A stretch of 42,226 bases of DNA, taken from positions 1 through 42,226 of the forward strand of contig LWCA01000190.1 of assembly GCA_001642005.1 (NCBI GenBank). Reading direction: 5' to 3'. The notes beneath the pieces are model-generated. The model saw only the letters and a program-made list of their open reading frames with translations, was not told where the DNA came from and did not search any database. Positions within the stretch are counted from its first letter, which is position 1, and the number at the start of each line of letters is the position of its first letter. Source of the DNA: Intoshia linei (taxonomy: Eukaryota > Orthonectida > Rhopaluridae). Below, piece after piece: positions 25,576 through 38,600 of this stretch. A program made the position numbers and the translations under genes.

Positions 25576-26861
25576 CTATCTAAAGTTTGTACAATTGGAA
25601 GAGTGGATTTCAATATTTTCAGATTCAAAATGAAGACCACATATAGGGCACATTTTATTTGCTATTGCTAATATGACCAAATCAGGATTGCTAGTTGGAT
25701 TTTCATCCATTTTTTCTTTACTTCTATAAATGAAACAAAATTTAATTGATGTCACAAAATTAAAAAAATTTTACGTGGATGTCAAGTTTTTTGCATTTTT
25801 ATTTTTTTTCTTAATTTTTGTAATAGAATTTGTTTTAGTGGGTTCTTTAATTTTTATAAACGTTCCACCACAGGTAGATTTGTGTTTATTCCACCACCAA
25901 TCCGACTTTTGTGGTGGTCTGTTCATTGCTCGTTTTACAATTCCGTAATAAGGATGTTTATTCTGACATGTACCATTACTAAAATAACTTTACATTAAAT
26001 TATAAAAAATTCAACCATTTCCACCAATGATTTCGATAAAATTGAACTTCATCCGTGAAATTGTGAAAAATCTAAAAATATTCGTAATAAATTTAATTTA
26101 TAAATCAATTAATTTCCCAATATTTTTTAAAATATGCCAATTTCTCAGAATAAATTCAATTAAAATGGAAACACTGAAATATTTGAAAATATAATTAATT
26201 AAATTATTTGAACCTGTAAAGGGTCAGATAAGTCATTGTTATCTAACGGAAAATTTGAAAAAAAAACAGATTAACTAGACCTCCATTTTCTAAAGATTTC
26301 AATATCCAAATTTATATAAGATATAAAAAAAATTAAATATATGAGAAAATTTAAAAAGCACATTAATTGAAGTTCCAGCAATTTTGTTAATTCTATTCAT
26401 ATGTTGCTGAAATTCGGGTCCGTGACCATCTCGATCAACATTTCTTCTAGTTATAAACAGATAACCATGTATCATTTCGTGCTAAATTGAATATATAAAT
26501 TATATGTATTATATATATGATTAAATTTCTAATCTCAAACACGTTTGAATTAAATAAAAAGTTACCAAAATAGTTTCAATCAAATCTTTTCGAGAACGAA
26601 AAGATAAAAGTGGTTTACTCAATCTTATTGCACATGAACCGGTTAAAAAATTGTATTTACATAAACCAGCACACCTTAAATAAAATAAAACAGTACAAAT
26701 ATTAATTACAATGTCATTCTGTTACTCCAACTTATAGTTGTGGCATCTAATTTTCTATCGAAATATGCCAAATTGTACACGTTAAATAACTCGTAAATAT
26801 CCGGGTTTGGATCAGTTATTTCATAAATTGGATCGACTATAGATTTCATTTCATTATACAT
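25576..26861 (-). CDS. SPRTN/Spartan-type DNA-protein crosslink metalloprotease, short form
   Basis: Exons: 26710-26861, 26566-26674, 26362-26481, 26016-26071, 25775-25978 and 25576-25723. The sum is 789 nt, or 262 aa; human SPRTN is 489 aa. SPRTN cleaves proteins covalently trapped on DNA during replication. The SprT domain is clear: DPNPDIYELFNVYN, the catalytic HEMIHGYLF at 88-96 (zinc ligands His88 and His92, general base Glu89) and the third ligand His107 in GHGPEF, with the family spacing. Then FTDEVQFYRNHWWKCNGTCQ, VKRAMNRPP and CGGTFIKIKEP. A basic stretch (KIKKKNKNAK) may bind DNA. The C-terminus is a UBZ4 ubiquitin-binding finger (Cys239, Cys242, His254, Cys258). I see no PCNA-binding PIP box or p97-binding SHP box in the short linker. 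Its 3' end is about 120 nt from the tubulin start. Confidence 0.92.
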
Positions 26862-26972
26862 ATATCATATTGGGATTTTATTTATAAAACTTTATTATGG
26901 TTCAATGATGTTTCCATTGGATTAAAAATTTTTAGTTGATTAATTAAGATTAGAGTAATAAATTATTACTAA

Positions 26973-27688
26973 CTAGGTTGACTGTTATGTACTATGTACA
27001 AACAGCACTTAGCTTTGCCGAGGGTACATTTTTATTATATCAAAAAAATATTGGTTGATAATATATTATAAATTATTATTTCACCGAGAATGCGTAGATT
27101 TCTGGGGTTGAAATTTTGTATTTATATGAACTCAAATAAGCTCTACCGGAATAATCTTTTTTTTTAATTTTCGAACAGTTAATTATTTTACATTTTTTGA
27201 TTTACAATAATTTTGTTAATAAAATATTTCGGAAAAAAAATATATAAATACTAAAATGCTTTTTTGACCGTGAAGTCGTCACTTATCAGATTTAAATTTT
27301 TTGTGTGTGTTAACAGGATACAACTGTACCACCATAAATTTTTTTAAAGTCTAGGGCTGTTTTCATTAAAAAAAAATTAATTTGGGGTTTTGGCCCTGAG
27401 GATATAATTTTTTTAAATTTAAATTTAAGATAATGTTTATGATTTTAAAATCCGTATCAGTGTATATATTTTTTAAATTTTCCAACTTGTTTGATTTTCA
27501 AAAAAATGACAATTAAAGTTTTTGACCCGTAAGATGTGAGTTTGGGAGGTTGAAATTATGTTTGCGAACACCCCGGAAAAAACTGTAATTAAAATGTGGA
27601 CTTATAAAATTCTAAGACTGGTAGTTATTTAAATAAAGTGGAACACAGACACACACAAACAAATATTGCGTAGAATATTATGTAAGGA
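26973..27688 (-). mobile_element. Non-autonomous Helitron, copy 3 (716 bp, internally deleted)
   Basis: Minus-strand ends are TCCTTACATAATATTC after A and ...CTAG before T, with the hairpin CTGTTTGTACATAGTACATA...AACAG 5 nt before CTAG. Relative to copy 1 it lacks roughly 440 bp adjoining the 3' end. An ATT microsatellite at about 27772-27791 follows it. Confidence 0.78.
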
Positions 27689-29136
27689 TAATTTATGTAT
27701 ATGCTATATTTTTATGATTTACACAGTGTTAATAAAGTTAATAATAAACTCTAAAATTGATTTGGATATTTATTATTATTATTATTATTATAGATTGGTT
27801 ATTATATTTTTTAATTTAATATTGACCTGCTTTGATTGTATCTATGTTAAAAATACTTTTAAAAATTTTAATTGGTTAGAAATTGTATTAATTCAAATTA
27901 AAATGTAAATTTTTAATAAAAAAGAAATTAAAAAGATCATGGATACACAAATTTTGTACTTTTAATTTAAATTTGAAATATAAAAGTTGAATTTAAAACA
28001 AGACTTAAATAGTGTATTTTGAGATCTGAAACCATTTGCGCTGTTGGAATATACAATGCATGAAAGTAAAATAAGAATTGATATGAATTCAGTCTACGGT
28101 TTTGTAGAAGGATTATTGGATTAGAATTTTAAAAATAAATACTGATTAACCAGTCTATCATAGTCAGATATAATTAACTCAACATGGAAATGAATAGATT
28201 ATTATAAAGCAGTTAAAACAAAATATATGCATAAATTTAAAAGATAAAATTGATCCTACAAACCCCAGTTAAGAATGAAATGCTGCAGAACAAACCAATA
28301 TTACAAAATAAAAACATCATAACATGTTTTCTTGAAATCATACCTTATTTATATACATTTAAAGGTCTTAGTTAATAGTCTTGACTCAAGAATTTTAAAC
28401 ATTAGAGTGGAAGACATACAAAAAATATGTAAATATTAATAATGACATAAAAAAGATATCAGTGACTGCCTCTATTTTGTGCTAAACGCTCTCACGGCCG
28501 CATGCGGCCGTACGGTCGAACGTTGTACAGTGCACTGCATTAGAATAATGATTAGACAGATACATTAGGTCCTAATAATTACGATTACAAAAATTAGCTA
28601 GACCGGAGAATCTGTTGAGGCTGTACGTTTACATATATATTTTCTTGAATTACTCCAACATCTCTAATAAATGAAATGAAAATATAGTATTAAATTTAAA
28701 TATCGATATTAACAAAATTTATTATTTAATTTAAAATGTCTAATATGGATGCAAAGCTGAAACTAGTAAGCTCGAGTGTACCCGAAAATGAAAACTATGC
28801 TGCTAAAAAAATTAGAAAAAAATTTTTCCAGTAGTTTTGTGGTTTTACTTTGTTTACGTGTTTTTTATATTATTTTAATCTAAATTACATATACATTGTG
28901 TAGAGAGAATACCGTACATCAAATCAAAAATCAAATAAAAACAATTAAACGTTAAATTTTTACGAGATTCTAAGACAATTCAAAGATTTTAATACAATTT
29001 AGTTAAAATTGATAATACATTGTACATGTGTAAAAAAAATTTATAAAATTACCTTTTGAAGGGGAAATTCTTGTATAAAGTTGAGAATCACTGTTATACA
29101 TGTAAATTTTTATTATATATAACCAATAGTTGCAAA
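27689..29136. other. Non-coding region with a GC-rich palindrome
   Basis: AT-rich with no recognisable gene. A perfect 18-bp palindrome (ACGGCCGCATGCGGCCGT) lies at 28494-28511, within a CpG-rich patch of about 50 bp that is foreign to the base composition around it. The open frame at 27666-27908 is low-complexity and matches nothing. Confidence 0.45.
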
Positions 29137-29384
29137 CAGAGCCGTGAAGAGGCAACAGTAGGTCCGGTCCAAATGGAAATGGTAAACCTTAATAAATTTT
29201 TTAAAAAAAATGGATCTCTATTTATTGCTTAAAATTAAAAATAATCGTTGGAAATTGCATTGATTATCGAAATTTTGGTATACTTAAAAAATTTTCCAAC
29301 ATTACCGATTAATAAATTTAAAAAGTAAACTCTCATATTATAAGCCCGGTACATACGGCTCACCTAGTCCTCTTCACGGCCCTG
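29137..29384. mobile_element. MITE of the CAGGGCCGTGGAGAGG family, best-preserved copy (248 bp)
   Basis: TIRs are CAGAGCCGTGAAGAGG and, inverted, CAGGGCCGTGAAGAGG (15 of 16 identical). Flanks GTTGCAAA and GTTGTCAA agree at 6 of 8 positions, consistent with a decayed 8-bp target duplication and hence a hAT-type origin. No coding capacity. Confidence 0.75.
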
Positions 29385-29621
29385 GTTGTCAATCAAGGTG
29401 GTTAGCCGTAAAAAGCGGTTAGTGGTTAAAAACAAGACCTAAAAATAATAGAATTTTATTTTTTTTGCTTAAAAATGTTGTTGTGTAAATTACTTCAGTA
29501 AACCAGAAGTGAAAATAATTGTTGATACAATGAATCACTATACCTAAAACATATGCTGATATAATGTTTGTTTGTAATAGAATAAATTATAAAAATAAAT
29601 ATATTTTTTCATTTACATAAA

Positions 29622-32600
29622 ATGAATAAGAACAGTATTTTGCACATTGAATATGACGAATACTGCTATATATTGGTAAAATACATTTAACTAAAATAGA
29701 TTAAAATAGGATTCAAACAATGGAGCCGTCAGAACAGAAATTGGTCCAAAACGATTAATTTTAGAAAATCACGAAAGGTAAAAACAGTAAATTGTCTTAT
29801 AAATTTTTTAGTATTAAAAAAGTATGTACATTGGTACACATCCCGTCACAATGTTATTGTGTTGTTGAAAACCCTGTTTTAATTACAGACAATCAAGTTA
29901 CTGTTAATGAATTTAGACAGGCAGAAATTAGAAACGGTAAAAAAGAAATTAGATTTTCACGTGACCCTTTTCCATTGTATTGGGGTGAAAAGTTGTTGGG
30001 GGAAGTTATGGAATTAAAAATAATAGAACCGAATCATGCACTATTTATTAAAGCTACATCATCATACACTGATACAAGTGGTATATACAGAGATGTAAAT
30101 GATGAATGGGTATTTAATGGACCAGGTACGTTTACTTTAATTTAATATTCATCTTTTAAAAGGAATATATTATCCACATATCCATGAAGAAATATCAAGT
30201 AATCATAAACATACATTTGTGCAAGATTCTGGTATGCAATATGCTGCTTCAAGGGATTTGATAGATGGATACGGAAATTTAAGATTGAAAGGGGAAGAGT
30301 GGATTATTAAAACTAAAGGTTTTTATTCATATGGACCATATGAAAAATTTGTTAAAATGGTTGAGTCTATTTTGCTTACACTTGAGGTAAAATATCTAAC
30401 GTACATATTCATTATTTTTATAGAATGGAATGTATATTGAATGTATAAAACCTTTTAAAAATAACACAAAACACAAAACTAAAGGGGATAAATGGCTAAT
30501 AACGAAAAAAAATTGTCCATATTATATATTGGAAGGATTCGAAAAGGTACATTTTTAAATAAATTTTTTTGAACTTGTCAAGTCCTATGAGATTTCATTA
30601 TAAACTAACAGATGTGCTATGAACTCACGGCTTACTAATATTTTTTTAAAGCTCTATTGCGGAAAGATTTTTATATCGCGTTGAAATTCATAAAAATAAT
30701 TTTTATGTACAATTTCTATTCAAAATGAACAATTTCCTCACTCCGTTAATACATGTTAGTCTATAACAGTGATTCTCAACCTGTGGCCCGCCGAATATTT
30801 TAAATAATTATTTAAAAATAATTTTTAATTTATTTGTACTAAAGTAGTGTGCCAATTTCTTAACATTTATGTGAATCTGCTTTTTCGAATATGGAGTTTA
30901 TTAAAAATAAATTTAGAAGTAAAACATCTAATGACTATCTCTGTCATAAATTAAACAAGCGATAAATTTAAATTTAGATGCTAATATTTTTGTTTTTACG
31001 TTGTTTGTTAGTTTGATTCGTATATTTGCAGGATATTACAAAATTATTATAGAAAATTTAATATTAAGGCTCTATTAAGATATTATGACATGAAAAAATA
31101 AAATATACTATATTTTAAAATATATTCTCAAAAGGAATGCATCATAACTACACCAATGTTGACTAAAAAAGTAATAATAGTACATGGTAACGATCAAAAA
31201 ATTAAACTCTATCGAATGTTGGTAAAAATAATGTTAAAATTTAAATATATGAGTTAATTATTAAAATATATAATTATACCTATATTGATTTTTATTAAAG
31301 TTTTAAGTTATCAGAACATAGAGGTGACGCATCGTTTTGAAGTTATAATTTACAATTTATTAATATCATAAATGTATAACGTAAATAATAAGTTCAATTC
31401 GTAACGTCGTAACATTTTATGCGTATTTTCAACCGAATTTATAGTCTAATTAAACTATTTCAATTAAATTAATTCAACGTGCAAGTTTTCATCCTAAATA
31501 CACTATAAAAATTTTCACACAGATCAGAATTAAAAATTAATTTAATGTCAAAACATTTGACTTTAAATTGAGAAGAATTGAGTGAATTGATCATAATTAT
31601 ATAATTTAGTCAATCAAACACATTTCATTGGAAATATTGGAAGAAAATGAATTTTGCTACATAAAGAAATATGACAATGCCATAATATCAAAGGGAGATA
31701 ACAACCGACTTGTAGTTGGCCCAAAAAGTTTCTTTTTACTACCTGGTGAATTTATACATGGTAGAATTGAAAAATGTACCGTTTTAAAATCCGACCAAGG
31801 AGTAGTTCTAAGAGCTAAAAATAATTATATGGATGAAGTATTTTATTACATAAAGTAAAATAACACATTCTATTAGAAAATAAAACGTGTTGCAGGAGAA
31901 AAATGGTTAATAAAAGGTCCTTGTGTTTATACACCAAAAAAAGATGTCGAAATCGTAACTATTAGAGAAACTCACTCTATGAATGAAAACGAAGGTATTT
32001 ATGTGAGAGATTTGAGAACTGGCCAAGTAATATAAATATATTGTATAATTTATGTATTAACTGTTAATTCTAGGTTAGGGCCATTTCTGGAACATCGTAC
32101 ATGTTAACTGAATATGAAGAATTAGCGAGTAAGTTTATGCCAGCATTCATTGAAGCTTGTTTGTACAAAAATAGATGGGATGAAAAAGGTGAAGAGGAAA
32201 GTAAGAGAACTGTACAAAAATCCGAAGATAAATACTGTGTTATTAAAAGGAAAAATCACGAAATTATTAGCTATCACGTACCACAAAATTCAGTGGTTCA
32301 ACTATACGAATTACAATCAAACAACGTCAGGTACTTAATTATACTTATAAAATATTTTCGAATTAAGACTATCAAAAGTTAACATTGATTACCGCCTAAC
32401 AATTTGATAATTAGAATATATACGACACAAAGAAGTGGTTATCTTAACTTATATAATATAATACGCTATTTTTGTTTGTATGTGTCTGTGTGTTACGCTT
32501 TATTGAAATAACTATTAGTCTTAGAATTTTTTAAAGACCACATTTCAAATACAGTTTTTGCTGGAACGTATAATAAGAATAATTTCAACTTCCCCATTTC

Positions 32601-35600
32601 ACATCTTACGGGTTAAAAACCCCAGTTGTCCCTCTTTTTGAAAATCAAACGAGTTGGAAAATTTAAAAAAATATATACGCTGATGCGGATTTTAAAATCA
32701 TAAACATTATCATAATTTTAATTTAAAAAAATTATATCTTCAGGGCCAAAACCCAAATTACCCTTCTTTTTTTAATGAAAATTGCCCTATAATTTCAAAA
32801 AATTTACAGATGGTACAGTTATATCTTGTTTACACACATATAAAATTTCAATCCGAAGAAGAGACGAATTCACGGTCAAAAAAAAATTTTAGTATTCATA
32901 TATTTTATAGGATTGGACTGTTTTTACTTTATTTTTAATATTATACACACATTCTGTCTAATACATTAAAAAAATGGGATACAGTCAAAATCTCATTTAA
33001 CAAATGTTTTGTTTAATGAATATTTCATTTAACGAACCTCGAAATTTTATTTTCTATATAAATGCCTAAATATCTGGTATTTAACGATTTCTGATTAACG
33101 AACGCGTAAATTCAATATTATTTTATTTTTTAGTAGTTTTTTAAAATATTGTTATGGTTTTATGGCTTTAAATATTAGATCGACTCTTTTATGAAGTCAT
33201 GGAATCTTTTTATATAATAAAAAAAATTATTTGTTAATTATTAATTATTTGTTCATATTAAATATAATTTTGATAAATTTAAGACATGCGTTTGCATTAT
33301 TTGCTGCACACTGTGCACCAGCACATTTTTAATATTTTCGTTAACAAATTTATTTAACGAATATGCCATTTTCGTTAAATGAGATTTTGACTGTAACAAT
33401 TTTTAAAATTCTTTACGCAAATGTTAACAAACAAAAAATTAATATGGAATCATTCACTTTAAAGTAAAAAGTAATGTGATATGATAATTCCACCTGAAAC
33501 AAATTTGGGAACCACTCCTTTAAAGGATTGATAATAGTGAATATTAGTATTTTTAAGTTAGATTTTCAACATGAATTTATTTTTTTATAACATTGTGCCC
33601 TCGGCAGAGCTATGTGCTGTTTGTACGTAGTACATAACAGTCAAACTAGTTATAGTATATTATACCACGCCGTCAATTTTATTATTTACCTTTTTGTCTC
33701 TTATTCTCTTATACTCACATTATTAGATGTACAAAATTTTATAATTTTACTAACGAAAAATTTAACAATCCAATAAAAAATAATTAGTGAAAATTAATTA
33801 ACAATAATATACTAAAATAAAAATAATAAATATATATAATTTTTATCATAAATGAACAAAAATATTATAATTTTACAAACTGTACTAATTTATTGTTATT
33901 GTGTTTTATTGTTCATCTACCAATGAGTTTACTTTTTATTATTAAACAATGCTTGCTTAATTTTATTTATACGCAAAATTTTAAATAGAATAGTTTTTGG
34001 ACCAAATCATATTGTGTTGAAACCACATGAACAATTTAAATACATCAGCTTATCTGGTGGTATGCCAAAGGACATAAAGAAACACAAAATAATTGACGTA
34101 TGTCTGAAATTGGGACCAGATTTTTATTTGGATATGATTAAAGCCGAAACATCGGACCATGCATGTTTAGATATTAAATTGGCTTACAATTGGTAATTGA
34201 TATACATTTATTACTCATTAATAATGAGTAAGTATTTAATTGAATAGGGCTATATTCCACGCTTACCATTTTAATAGAGTATTAGATAAAAATACCGTGT
34301 TTTTACGGTTTAGGTAAGACAGTAGACGCTCGAAAAGTGATCAATTTTTGAGATGCTATAACTAAAATATACTAATGTCACTTCTACAAAGTGAACACTA
34401 AAATTATCAATGAGAACATAACCTACTGTACCATTCATTTTGAGGTTTATCTATAGTTTTACATTTTCATTTAAATTCAAATGAAGAGGTCTATTTTTCA
34501 TTTTAGGGTGATATCGAGCTGGATACGTTCGCATCTAACCATAGTAATAACCTAATTTCACTAAATTAAGGTATTCATGACAGTGGATAGGGCCACATGA
34601 CCGAGTCTTCAATCACGAGGAGCCTAATATTTTAATTTAATGTTGGAAAATTTTTTTTATGATGACCAATGCAATTTCCAATTGTTATTTTTATTTTTTA
34701 TTGTCTATAAAAAATAAAAATAAAATATTAAACAAGATATGTTCACTTATAAATTTTTTTTTATGGACAAACAAATTGTAGCATGTGTGCGTTAGAGCTA
34801 TTCCATTTTTATAATATAAAAATTACATACATAGAAAATAAATGTCACTTAATTTGCTGCAGAATGATATTAATATTTTTAATTTTTATCCAAAAAAACC
34901 CCCGCGTCTTGAATTTACATTTTATGATTTCTCTGTTAGTTTATTAAAAAATTTTAATGATCCGTTGCAGTGTTAATAAATTTAAATACAATACCAATTT
35001 TCAATTTATAAAACTTTTAAAAATGTCGAATATTGAAATGATTTCATCATTTGAAAGTTTACAAGAAATGACCGAAATATTTTCATATTTTGTTATAAAA
35101 TTAGGTATTAATTAAATCTTTTTCTATAATATTTAAGCATTCTTTTATCTTTTGAAATAAGTGTGGTTTTTTGAGTAAAGATTCTTTAAGATAGTCTAAT
35201 CTACTCAAACAATCTTTTGCGTCAAAGAAACAATCAGTACAATCATTATTTGACAAATATGATGATTCAATTGTATCATTAATAATGTCATCTACACTTA
35301 ACTCATTATTTCTTGTAATTAAATTTTCGTCAGACCGACTATATTCACCAAAGTCTATATCCATTTCATAAAAACTCTGAAAATTATGCCATTCTGTAAT
35401 GTCAGGTAGTACCGTTTCCTGGTTCAAATTAGTATACTCTAAGTCAAACATCCTTGCTTTACTAAAACAATTTTTAATTTTTTCAGTTTTTACTCTTTGC
35501 CATGTCCTACTTATCAGCATTACAGCATCAAAAAGGTTTATATCATCATTGTTATTAATTCTAATCTATAATAATCCTTTAGATTTTTGATAATCCCCGT

Positions 35601-38600
35601 ATCCATGGGCTGTAAAACACATGTTGCATTAGGTGGAAGAAATAACAGTTTTATAGATTCTAGGGGTTGAATTAAGGATTTTTAATGGGCTGTACAATTA
35701 TCAACTACTAACAATACTTTTGTTTTCATTAGAAAATTTTTGATCGATAATGTGCAACAACTCTTCAAACAATATTGCTGTCATCCAAGCTTTTTTGTTG
35801 CTTTACTATATTAATGGGAAATTATTTTTATCATATCCTGCAAAACACCTTGGATTTTTAGATTTCCCTATCATTAAAAGAGGCAATTTCTCAGTCCCAC
35901 TTAAATTAGCGCAACACATTATTGTGATTCGTTTTTTATCAACTTTAGTGCCCTGAACTGGTTCATTTCTAAAGGCCAAAGTATTCCTTGGTGTAGCTTT
36001 AAAATATAATCCAGTTTCATCAGCATTAAAAATGTGATTTTCATACATTTGAAACACATTTAAATTATTCTCTCGCCAATTCTCAACCAGGGTATTGTTA
36101 ACACTACCTGATTTGCCTGAAAGTTTTTTATAAAACACATCATATCTGCATTTAATCTTATCACACAAAGAGCATATAACATAGCCACAAGAGGCTTTAA
36201 AATTATCATTGTTTAGTTTTTTTGCAAAAGTTAAAGCTTGGTCTTGCAATTGCCTCCCAAAAATGGGTGTATTGTTATCGACACAAAATCGCAACTATTG
36301 TAATGTCACTGCTTCAATATCTGCGAATCCACATTTTTTAATTTTTTTATGTTTTTTAATACCATATGACATATCTGTATATTTTTCTCTATTTTTGAGA
36401 ATATATGTGATTGTGGATTCCACAATGTGAAAGGATGAACAATGTTCATTGAACATGGTATTTTTTTGCAATATCTTTTTTTAGTAAAACATTTTTATCA
36501 ATTTCACCCAAAATTTTTATTTTTGAATTGTTTGTTAAATTGCTATATTTGAACGGCATCTAAATTATTAATTTCTAATTGTTAAAAAATTAATAAATAA
36601 ATATTACTTACGAATTTATTTGAAATGGACGGATAAATTTAATCTGATGGAATCAATTTAACTTAGCGGGACACGTTTTATAATATTATTGAATATAACT
36701 TTAACTTATCGAAAATTGGATTTTGAATTGCTATGAAATCTGTTATACATTTGTAAAAAGCGTGATTGCTTGCAATAAGCGCTATTTTGACTTATTGCGA
36801 TAGCACTGTAGTATCTACGGTAATAAAATATTCACAAAATTAATGAATTAGATTTTATCATATTTAAACTCATTTTACTCTTAATATAATAAACTTAACA
36901 AAATTATTTTTTTACAATAGTACTTAAAAAATATTTGAGTAGAAGCATTTAAAATGTTTTGACCCAGTTCATATAAATTCATGTCTTTTTTTTAAATTAT
37001 ATAATGTTTTTAAAAATGACGAAAAATTTGTCCGTGAACTGTGTCTAAAATAAACTATTTTTTATTGATTTTTTTTAATTAATAAGATTAGTGTCATATG
37101 ATCTATAGAGTTATATCTTAAAATTATAACAAATGCATGGCAACTACGAGAAAAAATGTTGCAAATTTTTTTACTATGAAAAATGATTGGAAAACAGTAC
37201 AAGGTACAGACGCCGTGGTGTTTTGTGACAAAAATAAAAAAAATTTATATATTTCTGCACAAATGAAATGGAGATTATTAAATTATCTTTATATATATTT
37301 ATTAAATTTCAAAAAAAGTCAAAATTAGAATAGCCCTAATGTTTGTAATACACTGTATATTTTTATATATAGGCAATTTGACATTACTCCTCAACATCCA
37401 ATAAAGGAAGTTAATAAACTATTTGCAGTTTCCGATTTTGTTGGAGATTCTAGCAGTAAAATGGGTTTACACTTTTTTATTTTATTTAATTTATAATATT
37501 CTTTAAACTTTCATCCGCTGTTGACTATGCTAGATTATACGGTAATGTCTATTTCAGAGATTGAAACCCGGATTTTTGGAATAAGAGTAAAAAATATACA
37601 AATAGAAAAATTTATAATATTGTGCTGTTATTAGTTTTTAATTCATTTTACAGGTACAATAATTGTCAAAATATTTAGTGTTATATATAAATATCTAATT
37701 TCGACATGAAATCTTTGTTTGTTTTCAACCAAATATTGATTTTTATTTATTTTTAACCGAGGCGTGTAAATTTCTTGGATAAATTTTTACAAAACATTAA
37801 AATGAAAAAACTAATAAGAATTCTTTGGCTGAAATTATTATTAAAATTATGAGACATGAATGTGAATTATTTAAAAACGGGGCCTTCACATTTGATATAA
37901 TGAACATTTTTAGCTTCCATGATCCGTAGTGCTATTGCATCCGTATCATTTGATCATTTTCATAAGGTAATATTTTTTTGAAAAATCATTTATAAATGTT
38001 TATTTAGAATTCCAGCAGTATTATACGAAAATCTATATTTGGTGTGGATGAAAAAGGAATTATTAAAAATAAATTGAAATTTTCTACCAATCGACTGGTG
38101 ATCAGTGGTGTAGATATACGTTCTGTTACTCCATGCGATAAACTCATCAACGAAGCGCTCCAAAAATCTGTAGAATTAGCGATCGATATTACAACGAAAA
38201 CTCAAGCCGCTGCAGCAAGGTAATTTATATGCCAATGTGGGGAATGTGCATAAAAGACGTTAGATTGTTGGGATTTTTGTGTTCAATGATTGATTGTTGC
38301 AATCTATTTATAGTTAAATTTATTTTGTATTTATCTACGGTTAGTAAAATTTGATTATTTTTTCTAATGCATTAAAATGTGGGTTAAACTTTTAATATTT
38401 TTTAACTATCAAATTAATATAATTTTAATAGACATGCTGCTCAACGTGCAGAACAAAAAGCAAACGGGATTTTGATGCAAACAAAAATTTTAAATCAATC
38501 AAAAATTGCTAAAAACAAAAATAAACTTTTAGAATTGCAACACGAAACTGAAATAATAAAAAGTATGGGTAATAGCCGCGCTGAATGTTTAGCCGAAATG

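Noticed and set aside
27666-27908. 80-codon low-complexity plus-strand frame
   Set aside because: AT-rich with an ATT microsatellite, overlaps a Helitron end, no family match.
34968-34990. Second terminus of the Tigger element in MVP intron 9 (CAGTGTTAATAAATT)
   Set aside because: Only the first few bases match the candidate terminus at 36808 and there is no TA flank.
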